NCBI RefSeq assembly: GCF_003286085.1
Contig: NW_020825313.1
Span: 1,116,001 to 1,180,000, forward strand
From: Drosophila persimilis
Taxonomy: Eukaryota; Arthropoda; Insecta; Diptera; Drosophilidae
Reading direction: 5' to 3'
Length of the DNA: 64,000 bases
Part shown: in pieces, positions 1-10,854 of the stretch
Layout of the letters: each line of letters begins with the position of its first letter
Position numbering within the stretch: the stretch's first letter is position 1
The notes under the pieces: generated by a model
The model's input: the letters and a program-made list of their open reading frames with translations, nothing else
Databases searched by the model: none
Told to the model about the DNA's origin: nothing
Translations under genes and position numbers: made by a program

Positions 1-1625
1 TTCATTGCTGAAATTTGGCAGCAGAAATAAGTGCAACTCTCTTCTTGCAAGAATGCAGGTACTAATTTTACCTGCGGTTTCAGCAACGTATAGCTTATAG
101 TCAGAAGTCCTCAGACCGGAGACCCTGTTTCCGAGGATCCAGGGCTCCTGAATGAGGACTATGTCGGCTCCACCCTTGGCCAGGTGGAGCAGTAGAGCAT
201 CGCATGCTGCCTTACAATGGTGGAGGCTTATTTGCAGGAGCGTCAGTGACATTCCTGAGGCTCACCTCCACCATTGTTGTTTCTACGTCGTTGTCGTGTG
301 ACTCCGGCTCCTCCCCGACAACGATGTGGCTGAGACCCCTGGCTAGGTCGCTCTCCTCGGAACCGTAGTCGGCCAAGATGTCGTCCGACACCATGCACGC
401 CGCATCCGACGCCGGGCTGGCCTCCTCAAACGAGGCCTCCTCTTTCGGAATCTGCGGCAGCTCCGGGTCTGGCTCGACCTCCGCCCCTGGATAGACCTCT
501 TTGAGGGCCGCCACCGCCTTCACGTAGGGGGCCGCAGAGCGAGCGTCTTGGCAGGCGATGGCTTTCACCTTGCCTTGATTCCACCCTGCGTCCTCACACT
601 TTGCCGGTGGTCCGCCATTCTCCTCCAGTTGGCTGACTAGCGGGATCCTCCGCTGAGCGTTGCGGCTTGTTGGGGGTCTTGACTGCGCCCTTTCCGGCTT
701 TGGCTGGCTGGAAATGTGGCAGGTTGAGCCTCTACTCAACTCCTGGGGTCCTCGTTGGCCAGGATAAAAGCCGCTTGTCCCCAGTCCTGGCAGGACGGCT
801 TTCCTCTCCGTAGTGCAGACACGCTGCCCGCCAGGGCTCCCATGGGTTCTTCGATCCCGGTGCGCTTACCAGCCGCGATAACGCTCTGTTTAGCAACCAA
901 CCCGGTACCCGACTCGCCCTTGTAGCAACCCGACTTGGAAGGACCCGACTAGCTTTTCGGGCCCCCCCTCGCTGCGGCTGCTGCTTGAAGACGGTGGACC
1001 GGCTGATTCTCATACCCCGTCTTCCTTAGACCTGCTTTCCCATGCGTTGATGTAGAGGGATGGTCTTGTCCCTCCGGTACTTTAAAAGGAGTACCGAGCA
1101 CCTTTGTAAATTTTTTCTGTATGTATTTTTGTATATTTAATATGTTTGTCATAGTTGGTCTCGGGATGGGGTTGGTCACCCAAAGCATAACCCGCTTGTC
1201 CCGGGAAGCCTAATTTAAACTGTAGGGCGGCAGGTATCCAGAGTCCGCATATTAGCGACCGAACACCCCCTCGGCCATGCATCCCTTGGCATATAACAGT
1301 GTCTCCTTGGATTGGGGTAATTTCACTGAGAGTTTTCTTCTCTCCGCCCGACTACCATTCGCCAGCATCCTGGCAGAGACATGACCGTATCGGGACCTGT
1401 TTAAAGACGCCCTCACGGGGAAAGTATAATCGCACTTCCACCAGTTTGTACAGTTACGGCGGGTGACGGTTCGCTCGCATCCCTCTGTATCCTAGGGGTG
1501 TAGGGCACAAACCGCCCCGGGTACAGGGGAAGGCCTAACCCGGAGTGGCTGCGCCTCATTGCGAGCTTACATTTGTGCAAACTGAGCCGCCACCCGTTTA
1601 TCCCCCTGTAGCACCCAATGGCTAC
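1..1625 (-). mobile_element. LOA-clade LINE, 5' fragment (copy A)
   Basis: This stretch aligns by eye with about 19921-22030 of the more complete copy B, on the same strand, and runs off the left window edge. It contains the start of ORF2 (endonuclease), a shortened ORF1 and the 5' leader. Relative to copy B it has lost about 300 bp near 480 and about 170 bp near 640, both inside ORF1. The homology fades after the shared 'TAGCACCC' near 1610. It sits in the shi intron upstream of 4890. LOA/Bilbo/Baggins-type membership is inferred from the ORF1 and ORF2 style of copy B. Confidence 0.8.
212..1150 (-). pseudogene. LOA-clade ORF1 remnant, copy A
   Basis: The reading frame at 212-about 660 matches the middle and C-terminus of copy B ORF1: it has the 'ENGGPP' and 'ACQDARSAA' stretches and ends in the same 'KPPPL' just before the stop. 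The N-terminal part, with 'KVPEG' near 1060-1090, lies in another frame. Two internal deletions remove most of the central RNA-binding-like region, so no working protein is possible. ORF1 of these elements is a nucleic-acid-binding gag-like protein; this copy lacks a visible CCHC knuckle, as does copy B. Confidence 0.7.
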
Positions 1626-1866
1626 CTAAATAAAAACCGTCGACTCAAAGGTCTAGAAGTTTAATTTCTGTTATTCCGGTCAAATATCTAACGACAGCTA
1701 GCGAAATTAGTTTCGATTCATTTCGGAACTATTTTCTCTGCCCAATTTTATCCGGATAAAATACTCTTTAAGGATAAGAAGAATAATATTGATTGGTTCG
1801 CTTTCTACTCGGGCACTGACGTTATGAAAGTCACAAAAACGTCTGCAATGTACTTGACCCTTTTTT
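1626..1866. other. intronic spacer, nothing recognised
   Basis: About 240 bp of AT-rich DNA between the LOA copy A 5' end and a DINE-1 palindrome. No reading frame or repeat is recognised. Confidence 0.4.
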
Positions 1867-2111
1867 TATACTCGATACTCAAAGAGTATAGGGGTATATT
1901 AGATTTCTAATGAAAGTATGTAACACCCAGAAGGAAGCGCTACCGATCACATAACGTGTATATATTATTGATAAGCATCAATAGCCGAGTCGATATAGGC
2001 ATGTCGGTCTGTCAGTTTGTCTTCATGAGCGACGATTCCTTCTGGTCGTGTAACCTCCATTTTCACAAAAAATCAAATATACCCCTATACTAATTTTGAG
2101 TAGCGGGTATA
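1867..2111. mobile_element. DINE-1 terminal palindrome (head to head)
   Basis: Both ends carry the DINE-1 5' terminus in opposite orientation: TATACTCGATACTC at the left, GAGTAGCGGGTATA at the right. The next inner block (the 'CAGAAGGAAGCG' region) is also present twice, inverted. The centre keeps the usual 'ATCAATAGCCGAGTCGATAT' tract once. This is therefore a 245-bp inverted pair of DINE-1 5' ends, not a normal 0.5-1.1 kb copy. Confidence 0.75.
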
Positions 2112-2869
2112 AAAAAAAAAGTTTTTTGTATTGTTTGAAAAAAAAATCCGTGCAGAAACTAGAATCTTTTGAGAATTAGAACCACGTAATTTACAAAGTG
2201 GTTCTAATTTCCGAGCGCTTACTGTATCTAAAAATCCAAAAATCTTGCTCATGACTGAGACTTCGCTTAGTCCACAGTCTGTGGGTTAAAAACTCTCTAG
2301 ACAATCGCTAAAAGTCTGTTAAATAAATTATTATTAAATAGCAATTTTTATTTATTTTTTAATTGTATCTTCATTGGAATTTTCGTGTTCTATTCTACAG
2401 TTTTTCTTATATGTATTATATGTATATCCTTTGCAAAATTTCGCTGAAAACGATTTTTCCTTGTTTGTGGAAAAACAACAATAAAGCTGTGTAAAATTTG
2501 ACCCCCTAAGTTGGTAACCATTTGTAGGATTGCTTAAATTTCTACATCTTGTGGCCGCTGAAGAACTAATTCCACGGAATAATTACGAAGTTGAAGTCAG
2601 TTTTCATATGTTTAAAATGGCGGATTCAAGATGGCCGGATTCACTTTAATCTAATAACTCTCTGACCTCTGACTCTGACCTTGCTACATCTACATCTTCC
2701 TCCTTTAAAAAGATCTTTTGAAGAGACATGAACTCGATGCATCTCGAAACAGGAAAGTTGACTTCAAATTTGTAATCAGCTACTCCAAAAACCTTCAAGC
2801 ACCATGTTTAAGCAAATACGATGCATTTTTCAAATAAGTTACTCATTTTCTGTCTTTCTCTCTTACACA

Positions 2870-2982
2870 CTCTTCGTCGTGTAATATGTGCTCTCTCTCG
2901 TGGAGAGGACCATTCTAACTAAGTATCGCGTATAAATGTAGAGTCGCGGCCGTAGAAGCGACTTTATGAGACTTCCCCCTCG
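2870..2982 (+). mobile_element. DINE-1 3' end remnant
   Basis: The stretch resembles the last 110 bp of the longer copies: a 'CTAAGTATCGCGTATAAATG' tract, a GC-rich imperfect hairpin (GAGTCGCGGCCG...GCGACTTTATGAG) and the terminal CTTCCCCCTCG. Helitron-like elements end in such a hairpin. The rest of the copy is missing. Confidence 0.7.
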
Positions 2983-4889
2983 TTTTTGTGAAGAATACTC
3001 AAGCTATAATGCCTAGAAATGTAAGCTCATTATTTGGCATCAAAGAACTATCAGAAAAAGAAGTGGCTTACACTGAGAAATGTTACATAGAGTAGTGGCA
3101 ATTTTGAAATGTCTGTACTTTCTTAACACACATAAATCAAATATATTATTTTTGACTTAACAACTTTTTATTAATTGTTTTCCTCTATCTTTTCGCCCCC
3201 CTATCAAATAAAAATAATATAATATTTATGTAATAATAAAACTATAATACTTTCGAAAACTACTAAATACTCAACAATCTAAACCGTTCGTTGACAGCAA
3301 AAAGTATGTTTATTTGATAATATAAAGTTTTATTTTCTATATTTTCGAAAGCACCCACGTGTTTATATATTTCATTGTTATACACATTTTAGTAGTCATC
3401 CCTATGGGGTATACCTTTGCGCGGATCTTATTTTATGGTATTTTTATGGTTTATTCAGAGATTTTCACATAAGTCAAGTATCTTACATCTGGTTGTATTG
3501 AACTTTGCAATTCTGAAAAGGCGATACTTAAGTTATGTGAAAAAACAACACTAACTCTGAAAAAAACATACAAAAATATAACTGCTTTGAAAAATATTTT
3601 AAAATGAAACCAAACCATGAAAAAAAAATAATTCATTCAACATTTGTAAAGCATATAATCTATCAGAAAAGGTCGGTTTGGCTCGAAGCGTTTGTACGTA
3701 CATATTTACATAAATAGATTTCTTTGAGATTGGGCCTAAATGTAGAATATACCCAGTACTCACCTCAGGGATGTATGTATTTATGCACATAAGTATGTAC
3801 ATTAATCATTAATGGATTACGAAAAGTCCAACCGAAGGCTAAACAAAACTTGTACGCTGTTGCATAAATTAGCCAGGAAGGATGTTATATTCATTTTGGA
3901 AAGTAATTAAGGTGATTTGGGTTTTTTACTACCATAGCGATTTACATCCCGAATATTTTATGTATTTATTTATTTTCATGATTTATCCTAGCGCTTTTAA
4001 ACTTATATTTATTGCGCTAGTCACATTACAAATCTAGAGAGTTATTTACTTAAATCTAATAAATATCATTAATCATTTGTAGAAAAGCGTATACTTAAAA
4101 TTGGGTTTACAAAATTTTTTATTACTTTTTAAATTTAATTTTTATTTTTTTTCTACTACTTTTATTTTTAATTATTTGTTCTATTATTTTTATTTATTTT
4201 CTTTTTTTTTAATGAATTTGTTAATTTAATTCTATTGATTTATTGATTATAGATCATGAAAACTTTTAAGAAATGTACCGCGAATAATGCAATTTTTGTT
4301 TTCCTACACTGCATAATTTAATTTTATTTCTACATGCTTATTTCTTAAACATTAAAAAAACCGTTTTGATGAAAATAAACATAAATCTCCGACTGCTATT
4401 CCTTGTTTACCCGACGTAACAATAATGCAAATTTTTCATTACTGTTCTTCCCCTTTCGAAGTAACCAATAAATAATATTTGTTTGAGAATAGCTCTCCTT
4501 TCTAAATAAATTCTATGGTTGTATACAAAAGTACCAACAGCACTTACATAACATACAGTTGAATGCAGTTGTCTACTTAATAGGGTTGGAAATGCTTCAT
4601 TCTGTGGAATCTTAAATTGTAATACCATACGCAAGGGTATAATACCATGGGCCTATGAAAATAAAAGAACAAAAAAGTCCCATTTACATTTTCAATAAAA
4701 AGTAAATTATTTTGTTACCCTGATTGGAATTCTATAACGATTTAACATACACCAGTTTTTATTTTCTTATTTTTTCTTTAAATTTCATTTTGTCTGTCGC
4801 TAATGAACCAAAAATTAACATTAAAATGAAAATTGTTATCAAAAACAACGAATGTCCTACACTAAACACAAAATATATACAAACAACAG
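2983..4889 (+). other. upstream shi intron, AT-rich
   Basis: About 1.9 kb of AT-rich DNA before the first visible shi exon. Only short chance ORFs are present, and no repeat was recognised. The sequence reads into the exon at 4890 through a weak acceptor (CAACAG). Confidence 0.5.
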
Positions 4890-5093
4890 TCGACCAGTGA
4901 GGAAAGTTCCTCGGATCCACAGTTGGAACGTCAGGTCGAAACCATACGTAATCTCGTTGATTCGTATATGAAGATCGTAACAAAGACAACGCGGGACATG
5001 GTACCCAAGGCAATTATGATGCTCATCATTAATAATGCCAAGGACTTTATCAATGGAGAGCTTTTAGCTCATCTTTATGCGTCTGGTGATCAG
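4890..5093 (+). CDS. shi: dynamin (shibire) exon: GTPase effector domain, first part
   Basis: The exon reads [20 protein letters not shown] and continues through the helical GED core ([26 protein letters not shown]) to GDQ at 5093, followed by GTACAC as donor. Dynamin is the large GTPase that constricts and severs endocytic vesicle necks; the GED folds into the stalk and bundle and stimulates assembly-dependent GTP hydrolysis. The match to Drosophila Shibire is by recognition. The 5' boundary at 4890 follows CAACAG and is the least certain edge, because the open frame extends a little further upstream. The GTPase, middle and PH domains must be encoded left of the window. No stop or frameshift is seen. 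Confidence 0.9.
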
Positions 5094-5160
5094 GTACACT
5101 TAGTATAAGCAAACCTAATATATTACGTCTCCTATTGCCTTGATAAATAATATTTTGTAG

Positions 5161-5254
5161 GCACAAATGATGGAAGAGTCAGCTGAATCGGCAACAAGAC
5201 GTGAAGAAATGTTACGCATGTATCGTGCCTGTAAAGATGCATTGCAAATTATAG
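5161..5254 (+). CDS. shi: dynamin (shibire) exon: end of GTPase effector domain
   Basis: After a 67-bp intron ending TTTTGTAG, the frame continues AQMMEESAESATRREEMLRM and then YRACKDALQIIG. The donor is ATAG|GTAAGT, phase 1, so the glycine codon is split with the next exon. This is the C-terminal GED helix of dynamin. The intron size (about 60 bp) is normal for Drosophila, unlike the last intron of this gene. Confidence 0.92.
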
Positions 5255-5313
5255 GTAAGTATAAATATTTTAATAAAATTTGATTATATTGAATTTTATT
5301 TTATTGAATGAAG

Positions 5314-5450
5314 GTGACGTTTCAATGGCAACTGTGTCATCTCCATTGCCTCCCCCGGTTAAAAATGATTGGTTGCCAAGTGGATTGGATAATCCCCGTC
5401 TGTCCCCACCAAGTCCTGGTGGTCCCCGTAAGCCAGCACCCACCGTACAG
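5314..5450 (+). CDS. shi: dynamin (shibire) exon: start of proline-rich domain
   Basis: The acceptor GAATGAAG joins in frame to GDVSMATVSSPLPPPVKNDW and a run rich in PxxP (LSPPSPGGPRKPAP), ending TVQ before GTAAAT. The proline-rich domain recruits SH3 partners such as amphiphysin, endophilin, intersectin/Dap160 and syndapin to the endocytic site. The preceding intron is 59 bp. The frame is open and fully consistent with the flanking exons. Confidence 0.92.
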
Positions 5451-5510
5451 GTAAATTGTTTATTCATTGTCAAAAAGTTACCAAGTTACTGTGAACATTT
5501 TTGCATTCAG

Positions 5511-5653
5511 GGTTCGTTGGGTGGGCGAAATCCCCCATTACCACCGGCAACTGGGCGCCCAGCGCCAGCTATTCCCAATCGCCCAGGAGGTGGTGCACCA
5601 CCACTACCTGGTGGTCGACCAGGAGGCGCATTGCCTCCTCCAATGCTACCTTC
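5511..5653 (+). CDS. shi: dynamin (shibire) exon: proline-rich domain
   Basis: The exon follows TTGCATTCAG and encodes GSLGGRNPPLPPATGRPAPA and then a glycine-proline run ending PPPMLP plus two bases (TC) of a serine codon. The donor is a consensus GTAAGT at 5654. The two leftover bases combine with the T at 41520 to give serine and continue in frame into the last exon. If the transcript instead reads through the donor, a short alternative end would follow; the sequence cannot decide this. Confidence 0.9.
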
Positions 5654-6229
5654 GTAAGTACTCTTAGTAAGAATATATTCATTGCTTAGTTTAAAGCTGA
5701 ATGAGTTATATTTTTAAGAATGTACAGAAAACTTAAATATTTTATTTATATTTGCCTCATCGCCGATTGAGACCTCTTTTTATGTATAAAATACACAATT
5801 GACAACTCCTTTATTTATACCGCTTTACTGCCATTGTTATTATGACGCCACATATTATTCGATGTTTTATTATTTCTGTTATCCGTAATTGAATGAATTA
5901 CGGTATGAATTACACAGGTTTGGGACACTTCATTTGTATGCCTTGTATTTGTAGAGGGTTCCACTTACTTATAAAAGTTTAATTTTCAAAGGTTTCAGCG
6001 TCTAAAAGTATTCCTTTTGTTATAAAATAATTATATATAAAGTTTTCAGCTTCGACAACGTTTAGAGGTGCCAACTTGAGGTCAAAGCTATACTATATAT
6101 CGCTGTGATCAAATTGATTTTTTTTAAATCTTGAATATTAAAATATAATCTGTCCCATCAAATTTCAGCTTGATTGGTTAACAATAAATAGTTAACTGTC
6201 AGAAGACTCTATTCAAGAGATATTGATTA
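5654..6229 (+). other. intronic AT-rich stretch
   Basis: Nothing beyond the splice donor and AT-rich sequence was recognised here. Confidence 0.4.
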
Positions 6230-7329
6230 GCATATTCTTTTACGACGTTTAGCAGCTTCTGAAACTCGTATATTTTTTGGTTAGTATTTGGTTATAGTTT
6301 TTCATAAGTTTAACAGCACGCTTGTCTGTATCATTTACCACTTTTAAATGTTTTAATATATTTAAAGCATTTTGAAAATCTTCATTACTAATCCATTCTG
6401 AAGAATCTTAAAAAAAAAAAACATTTGGAAATATTAAACAGATCAAAAAATTAAATAGTCTGTTTGTAATAAACGTTGGAAAATCATTTTCTTTGAAAAT
6501 TTGTCGTTTTGCAGAAGTTTTGACATCATCATGGTCAACACAAAGTGCCATTTCTCGTTTCTCCATGAAAGTACATAACTTTATTGTCAAACAATGCAAG
6601 TGCGTTATTTTCATCAGATAAATACCACAAATGTTCAGCATTGGAGCTTCAAGAGCTAATGTTGACCGAAACCAATAATTTATATAAGAACGCGCTATAA
6701 AAATAGAAACGTCGCGCAAATATTTTCCTTCTCGAGTTGTCACCTTAAACTTCTCTCGAAAAGAATATATTTTAAAGGTATATGTATATCGCCTTATACA
6801 TTCAGCGTGGTTGGTGCATTGGTCCAGAGAGTCAGAAAAATTACCTTTCGGAACCAATCCTAAAAAAATTGGAGTTAACTTTAACAATTCAACGTAATCA
6901 GTACGCGCATGAGTTTTCTCAATTCAACTTGACAGAAGTCATTTATTGCATTTATTCTGTCATATAAATGCGTTGCAACGAACAGATCAGTCACACCAAA
7001 TTTAAACTTGATTTGTTCAATAGTCTTCCAGGAATCTTTAAACCTGGCAAAGAGTGCAACGTTTGTACCTGATGTAGCTTCGGCACACGACTCAAATGCT
7101 GCCCGCAAATGTATTTCACTGGTATGATGTCTGCATGGTATACCGTATACGAGTCTTTTGTCTAATAGTTTCTCTAGGCGAAAGGTAGCGCCGTTAAGTT
7201 GTCCAGAATTGGACGCAGTTGTATCAAAACATTATTTTTTAATTTGATTGACTACTCCCAATTTCATTGTTTTATAACAAACGGAAATTTTTTAGACCCT
7301 GAGACTTTTGATTCGGACACATTTTTTTC
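6230..7329 (-). pseudogene. decayed ORF of an uncharacterised transposase-like family
   Basis: Reading leftwards, the broken frames give: FDTTASNSGQLNGATF (about 7240-7190), GIPCRHHTSEIHLRAAF (about 7140-7095), FARFKDSWKTIE, DRINAINDFCQVEL, YTFKIYSFREKFKVTTRE, LRDVSIFIARSYINYWF and, near 6400-6280, a segment with LKVVNDTDKRAVKLMKNY. I recall this motif order from abundant, unnamed arthropod proteins that look repeat-borne. The D-T-T-x-S-N and C-x-H-H-x-x-E pair resembles the metal-binding blocks of RNase H-fold (hAT-like) transposases; that comparison is an inference. Several frameshifts and stops are present, and the left LTR of the gypsy element abuts it at 7330. Confidence 0.6.
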
Positions 7330-8686
7330 GCTCAGTCACGTCCAGGGGTCAATCCACAAGAAATTTGTAGAAGTAGATGGAACTTTGAGGGAGACGTCGT
7401 GGTTGACCTATCTTAGAAAGGGTGGATCGGGGCTGGGGCGAGCGCTGCTCGTCGTGTATATTAAACGGTGTGCGTGGACTTGTGGTGAGGTAGTGTCGGT
7501 GCCTCGGCTAGTTGGAATGAACTTACGCAATTGGATATTGTTCTGATGATTCGACACTATTTTAGAATTGAACGAGGGGGAACGTTGTGAGTTGCAGCGG
7601 ACACCGCAACTCTACAGTTATACCCGATACTAAGTCAGTATGGCTATGCTACGTGTGTGTTAGAGAGAGACAGGGTGAGAAAAAATGAAATTGTTTTCTT
7701 GATGCTGGCTATAATAATAATACGATCCAATTCAGATTCAGCAGTCTAAAAGATATGGTCATCTTCTACGATTATGCGTTTTTAGTTTTCTCGTATCGTC
7801 GAAATTGTGGATGGCACAGATTTTCGCCTTTTGTGGGGGCGGAAGTGGGCGGGGCGAAGTTTTGAAATATTCTTGTAGCAGTGACATATCACAGAAGTCC
7901 GGATCTAAAACATCGTTGCTCTAGCTCTTATAGCTTTTGAGCACTAGGCGCTGAAGGGGACGGACAGACGGACAGACGGACGGACGGACGGACGGACAGA
8001 CATGGCTCAATCGACTCGGCTATTGATGCTGATCAAGAATATATATACTTTATGGGGTCGGAAACGATTCCTTCTGGACGTTACACACATCCACTTTTAC
8101 CACAAATCTAATATACCCCAATACTCATTTTTAGTATCGGGTATAATTACGACTATTTTAGCACTTTTTAATTCTTAGATTAGTACGATGGGTTTTTGGT
8201 ACAACGGCTGTACTCGGTTTTCCGGCCGGTTTTCTGCGTAAGATCTTCTAGTTCTGGCCGGCGTCTATTTATACGCCTGTTGCTGCTGTGTCAGCGGGTT
8301 CAAAAGTGCACTTCCGCGTCGGGGTGCACTTCGCCGTTTTGGCGATCGTGGGTTGACCTGGTTCTGTCTCTTCGCGTTTTTGGCGAGCTGGCGGGTTTGC
8401 CGTTGGGTGTTTGTCGTAGGCTTCCGCGGTGTCATCTTTTTGTAGTCGATGAACCCGGAAGACTGCGCCTGGCCGGTTGCTTGGTCTGACGTGACCTGGT
8501 GTGTTTGGTCAGCGTTATGAAGACGGCGCGTGTCAATCGGTGGCTATGTGTGGAGGGGGGTGTTCGTGTAGTAAATAATGCATGCGTTCAATTTAGGTTG
8601 GGCGAGGTGCTGCAATTTAGTAGCAGGTTTTATGTTTATAGTACGTAGGGGGAAGAATTGTATCGAACCCTTTTAGGTTCGTTACA
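7330..8686 (-). repeat. gypsy element 3' LTR (truncated), with internal DINE-1
   Basis: It matches the right LTR from 'GCTCAGTCACGTCCAG' through 'GGTTCGTTACA'. The outer end (the TGTGATGGACC... segment present at 13524) is missing, replaced by unrelated DNA left of 7330. Compared with the right copy I see roughly ten single-base differences and a few indels, including 13 bp near 8490, mostly in the inner third. The part containing DINE-1 looks identical. Confidence 0.9.
7573..8145 (-). mobile_element. DINE-1 inside the left LTR
   Basis: It runs from CGAGGGGGAACGTTGTGAG (the 3' hairpin end, reversed) to TATCGGGTATA (the 5' end, reversed). It contains the GGACGGAC microsatellite and the 'CCTTCTGGACGTTACACA' block. 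The length, 573 bp, equals that of the copy in the right LTR. Confidence 0.9.
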
Positions 8687-8704
8687 CCATCCCCTTTCTT
8701 CCCC
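8687..8704 (-). other. polypurine tract of the gypsy element
   Basis: On the coding strand GGGGAAGAAAGGGGATGG directly precedes the 3' LTR start TGTAACGAACC. This is the expected plus-strand primer position for reverse transcription. Confidence 0.8.
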
Positions 8705-9330
8705 GGCGAGAGTTATGAAGACTCGTGGGCTGTTGGTCGGGCTCTGGTGGTTTCTTCTAGTGAGGGCGTACGTAGCGAAGCAAGCTTTTCTTCCGCGTTG
8801 CATCATGGGTGCGCTTTTGGGTCATCCGTGTGCCCTTTACATGTTTTAATTTGAGGGACTCCCCTTCGGTGGTGTCGCCGGTTGTGGCTCGACATCATGT
8901 TTCTTCTGTGGTCTGCGTTGGGGTTTCCGCATTTCTCAGCGGATTTGTGGGGCGCGTGGTCGTGACGTCAAGTGAGCGTTACGTTACTTTTCTTGCTGCG
9001 TCAGCGCTCTTTGGTAGGTAAGTGGGTTCTTCGGACTCGTGATCGCGGAATTCTCTCAGGTCGTTGATATTCGCGACATTCTGCTTCCGGCTTTCGCAGT
9101 GTTGTAACTTGGCGATATTCGGTGACGGGAAGCTTTTGGCCCGGTAGGTGCTGTCAAACTTGGGGGATAGTTGTGCTGCGAAGCCTTCGGCTGCGTTCGA
9201 AAGGTGGTGTTGGCGTAACAGTACTAATGACCCGATGGCAGGGGCGCCATAATCGCCGGCGGAGGTTATAATGTCTCCCTTGCTCTTGGCTGGCTCTATG
9301 GATGTTATTCCGGACGATGGCGAACACTTC
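8705..9330 (-). other. gypsy element 3' internal region, no ORF recognised
   Basis: About 600 bp between the integrase remnant and the polypurine tract. No env-like frame with signal peptide or membrane anchor was found; the + strand ORFs here are chance readings in GC-richer DNA. Confidence 0.5.
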
Positions 9331-9332
9331 TT

Positions 9333-10068
9333 TCAGCCTCGTTGCTTTGCTGGTGGTCGTCTGTGGAGTGCTTCCTGTCCCGGGCGTGACTTCGTCGTAT
9401 TGGGCGCCGGGGAGCCGGGGTTCCCTTCCTCGGAGACGCTTGAGTTAATCGCCAGTGCCATTTCAGCTAGGAGTTCGTCCCACGTATTCTGGTGTTCTTC
9501 GACGAATTGGGCGATCATCGTCTTTACGGTCTGGTTGGCTCTCTCCGTTGGGTTCTCTTGTGGGCAGTGCGGTGCTGTATGTTGCAGCTCAACGCCCGTG
9601 GTCCGTAGGAATGTTTTGAATGAACGGCTGGTGAACGGTCCCGTTGTCGCATACGAATAGTTTCGGCACGCCGAAGCTGCTTAGTATCCGTTCCCTGAAT
9701 GCTTGTTCGAGATTTGCTGTTGTCGCCTTCTTGAGTGATACCAGTTTGACCCAGAGTGTCGAAGAAGACCAGCAGACCACGGGAACACCGTGTTTGGACC
9801 GTGGTAATGGTCCGACGAAATCGGCGCACAGCGTGGCGAAGGGCTCCTCGGCTTTGCGTGTGAGCATTCTGCTCACGGCCTTGCGTTGCGTGGTCTTGAA
9901 TTTCTGACAGCTGACGCAGCCCTGTACGTATCGTCGTACGTCTCGGTGTAATCCTGGCCAGTAATATCGCTGCGTTATCCTTAGGATGGTCTTCCGGACG
10001 CCGAGGTGAGCTGCTGTTGGCTCGTCGTGGCATTCGCGGAGTACTCTTGTCCGGCCGTTCTTAGGCAC
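9333..10068 (-). pseudogene. gypsy integrase remnant
   Basis: The N-terminal zinc module is visible: H-x3-H in ECHDEPTAAHLG and C-x2-C in GCVSCQKF. The catalytic core follows, with the first aspartate in CADFVGPLP and the second in VCDNGT. The C-terminal part (IAQFVEEHQNTWDELL) lies in a separate frame at 9333-9518. The frame is broken after VCDNGT near 9640, so the catalytic glutamate segment is out of frame. Integrase joins the reverse-transcribed copy to host DNA; this copy cannot encode a full enzyme. Confidence 0.85.
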
Positions 10069-10131
10069 GCACAGTTTCCTCGGATTGTGGTCGTCGTCGT
10101 CGGCTCCGTGTCCTAGGTTGCGGCTTAGTTG

Positions 10132-10854
10132 TCAGTTTTCGTATGCGTAATCCGGGTACTTCTGGGGCTCGTCTTGGACCTGTTGGATCCTTCTTGTGAT
10201 CCAGGCGCATGTAGCGTGGTCTTCCTCCTCGATGCGTGAGAGAGTTTCCAATGGTTGTCTCGATAGCGCGTCTGCGACTACGTTCTGATTGCCGGCCCGA
10301 TAATGTACGTCGTACTGATATTGTTGCAGCTCGAGCGCCCACCTTGCTACTCTACCATACGGGCTCTCGAGGGTATTCAGCCACTTCGGTAGCCTTCGAG
10401 GTAGCATCGCAGTTTGCGGATCGCCTAGATGACGGCTAGGCATTCTTTGTTGGTGGCAGCGTAGTTTTCCTCAGCGTTGTTGAGGCGCCGACTGACGTAT
10501 GCCGCTGATGACCCGCTCTTTCCCTTCGATTTCTTGGATGAGGACTGCGCGCACTCCAAGGTTGCTCGCGTCCGTCTGCAGGGAGAATTTGACATTGAAC
10601 TGTACTGGTGCGGTGGTGAGCAGTGTTTTCAGCTCGTCGAATGCGTCTTGTTGTTCTTGGCCCCATGTCCATGCTTTCCCTTTCTTCAGCAGTAGTGACA
10701 TTGGTTGGACCACGATGGCAAAGTTCGGGACAAATCTGCGGTACCAACCGTCCATGCCGACGCATTGTCGTAGTTCTTGGTTGGTCGGTGGCCTCAGATC
10801 TTTTACGGCCGCGATTTTGTCGGGGTCCGTGTGGATACCATCTTCGCTGATCAT
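10132..10854 (-). pseudogene. gypsy RNase H and reverse transcriptase thumb remnant
   Basis: 10471-10854 encodes the RT connection (ISEDGIHTDPDKI, PTNQELRQCVGMDGWYRRF) and the RNase H start (LQTDASNLGVRAVL). After a frameshift near 10450, 10132-10443 gives the RNase H end, with RWALELQQYQYDVHYRAG and NVVADALSR. The order is normal for Ty3/gypsy pol. The domain removes template RNA during reverse transcription. The frameshift leaves it inactive. Confidence 0.85.

Noticed and set aside
4890..5653. shi fragment as a processed pseudogene
   Set aside because: Introns with good splice sites are retained, there is no poly(A) tract or target duplication, and frames are intact.
5280..5657. Single 125-residue proline-rich ORF on the + strand
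   Set aside because: It reads through the introns at 5255-5313 and 5451-5510; the parts are shi exons.
7965..8000. GGACGGAC tandem repeat as a CRISPR-like or satellite array
   Set aside because: It is the microsatellite that every DINE-1 copy carries.
8196..8489. + strand ORF of 97 codons (and its twin at 14419-14802)
   Set aside because: It lies within the gypsy LTR and has no recognisable domain; the reading frame reflects GC-rich LTR sequence.
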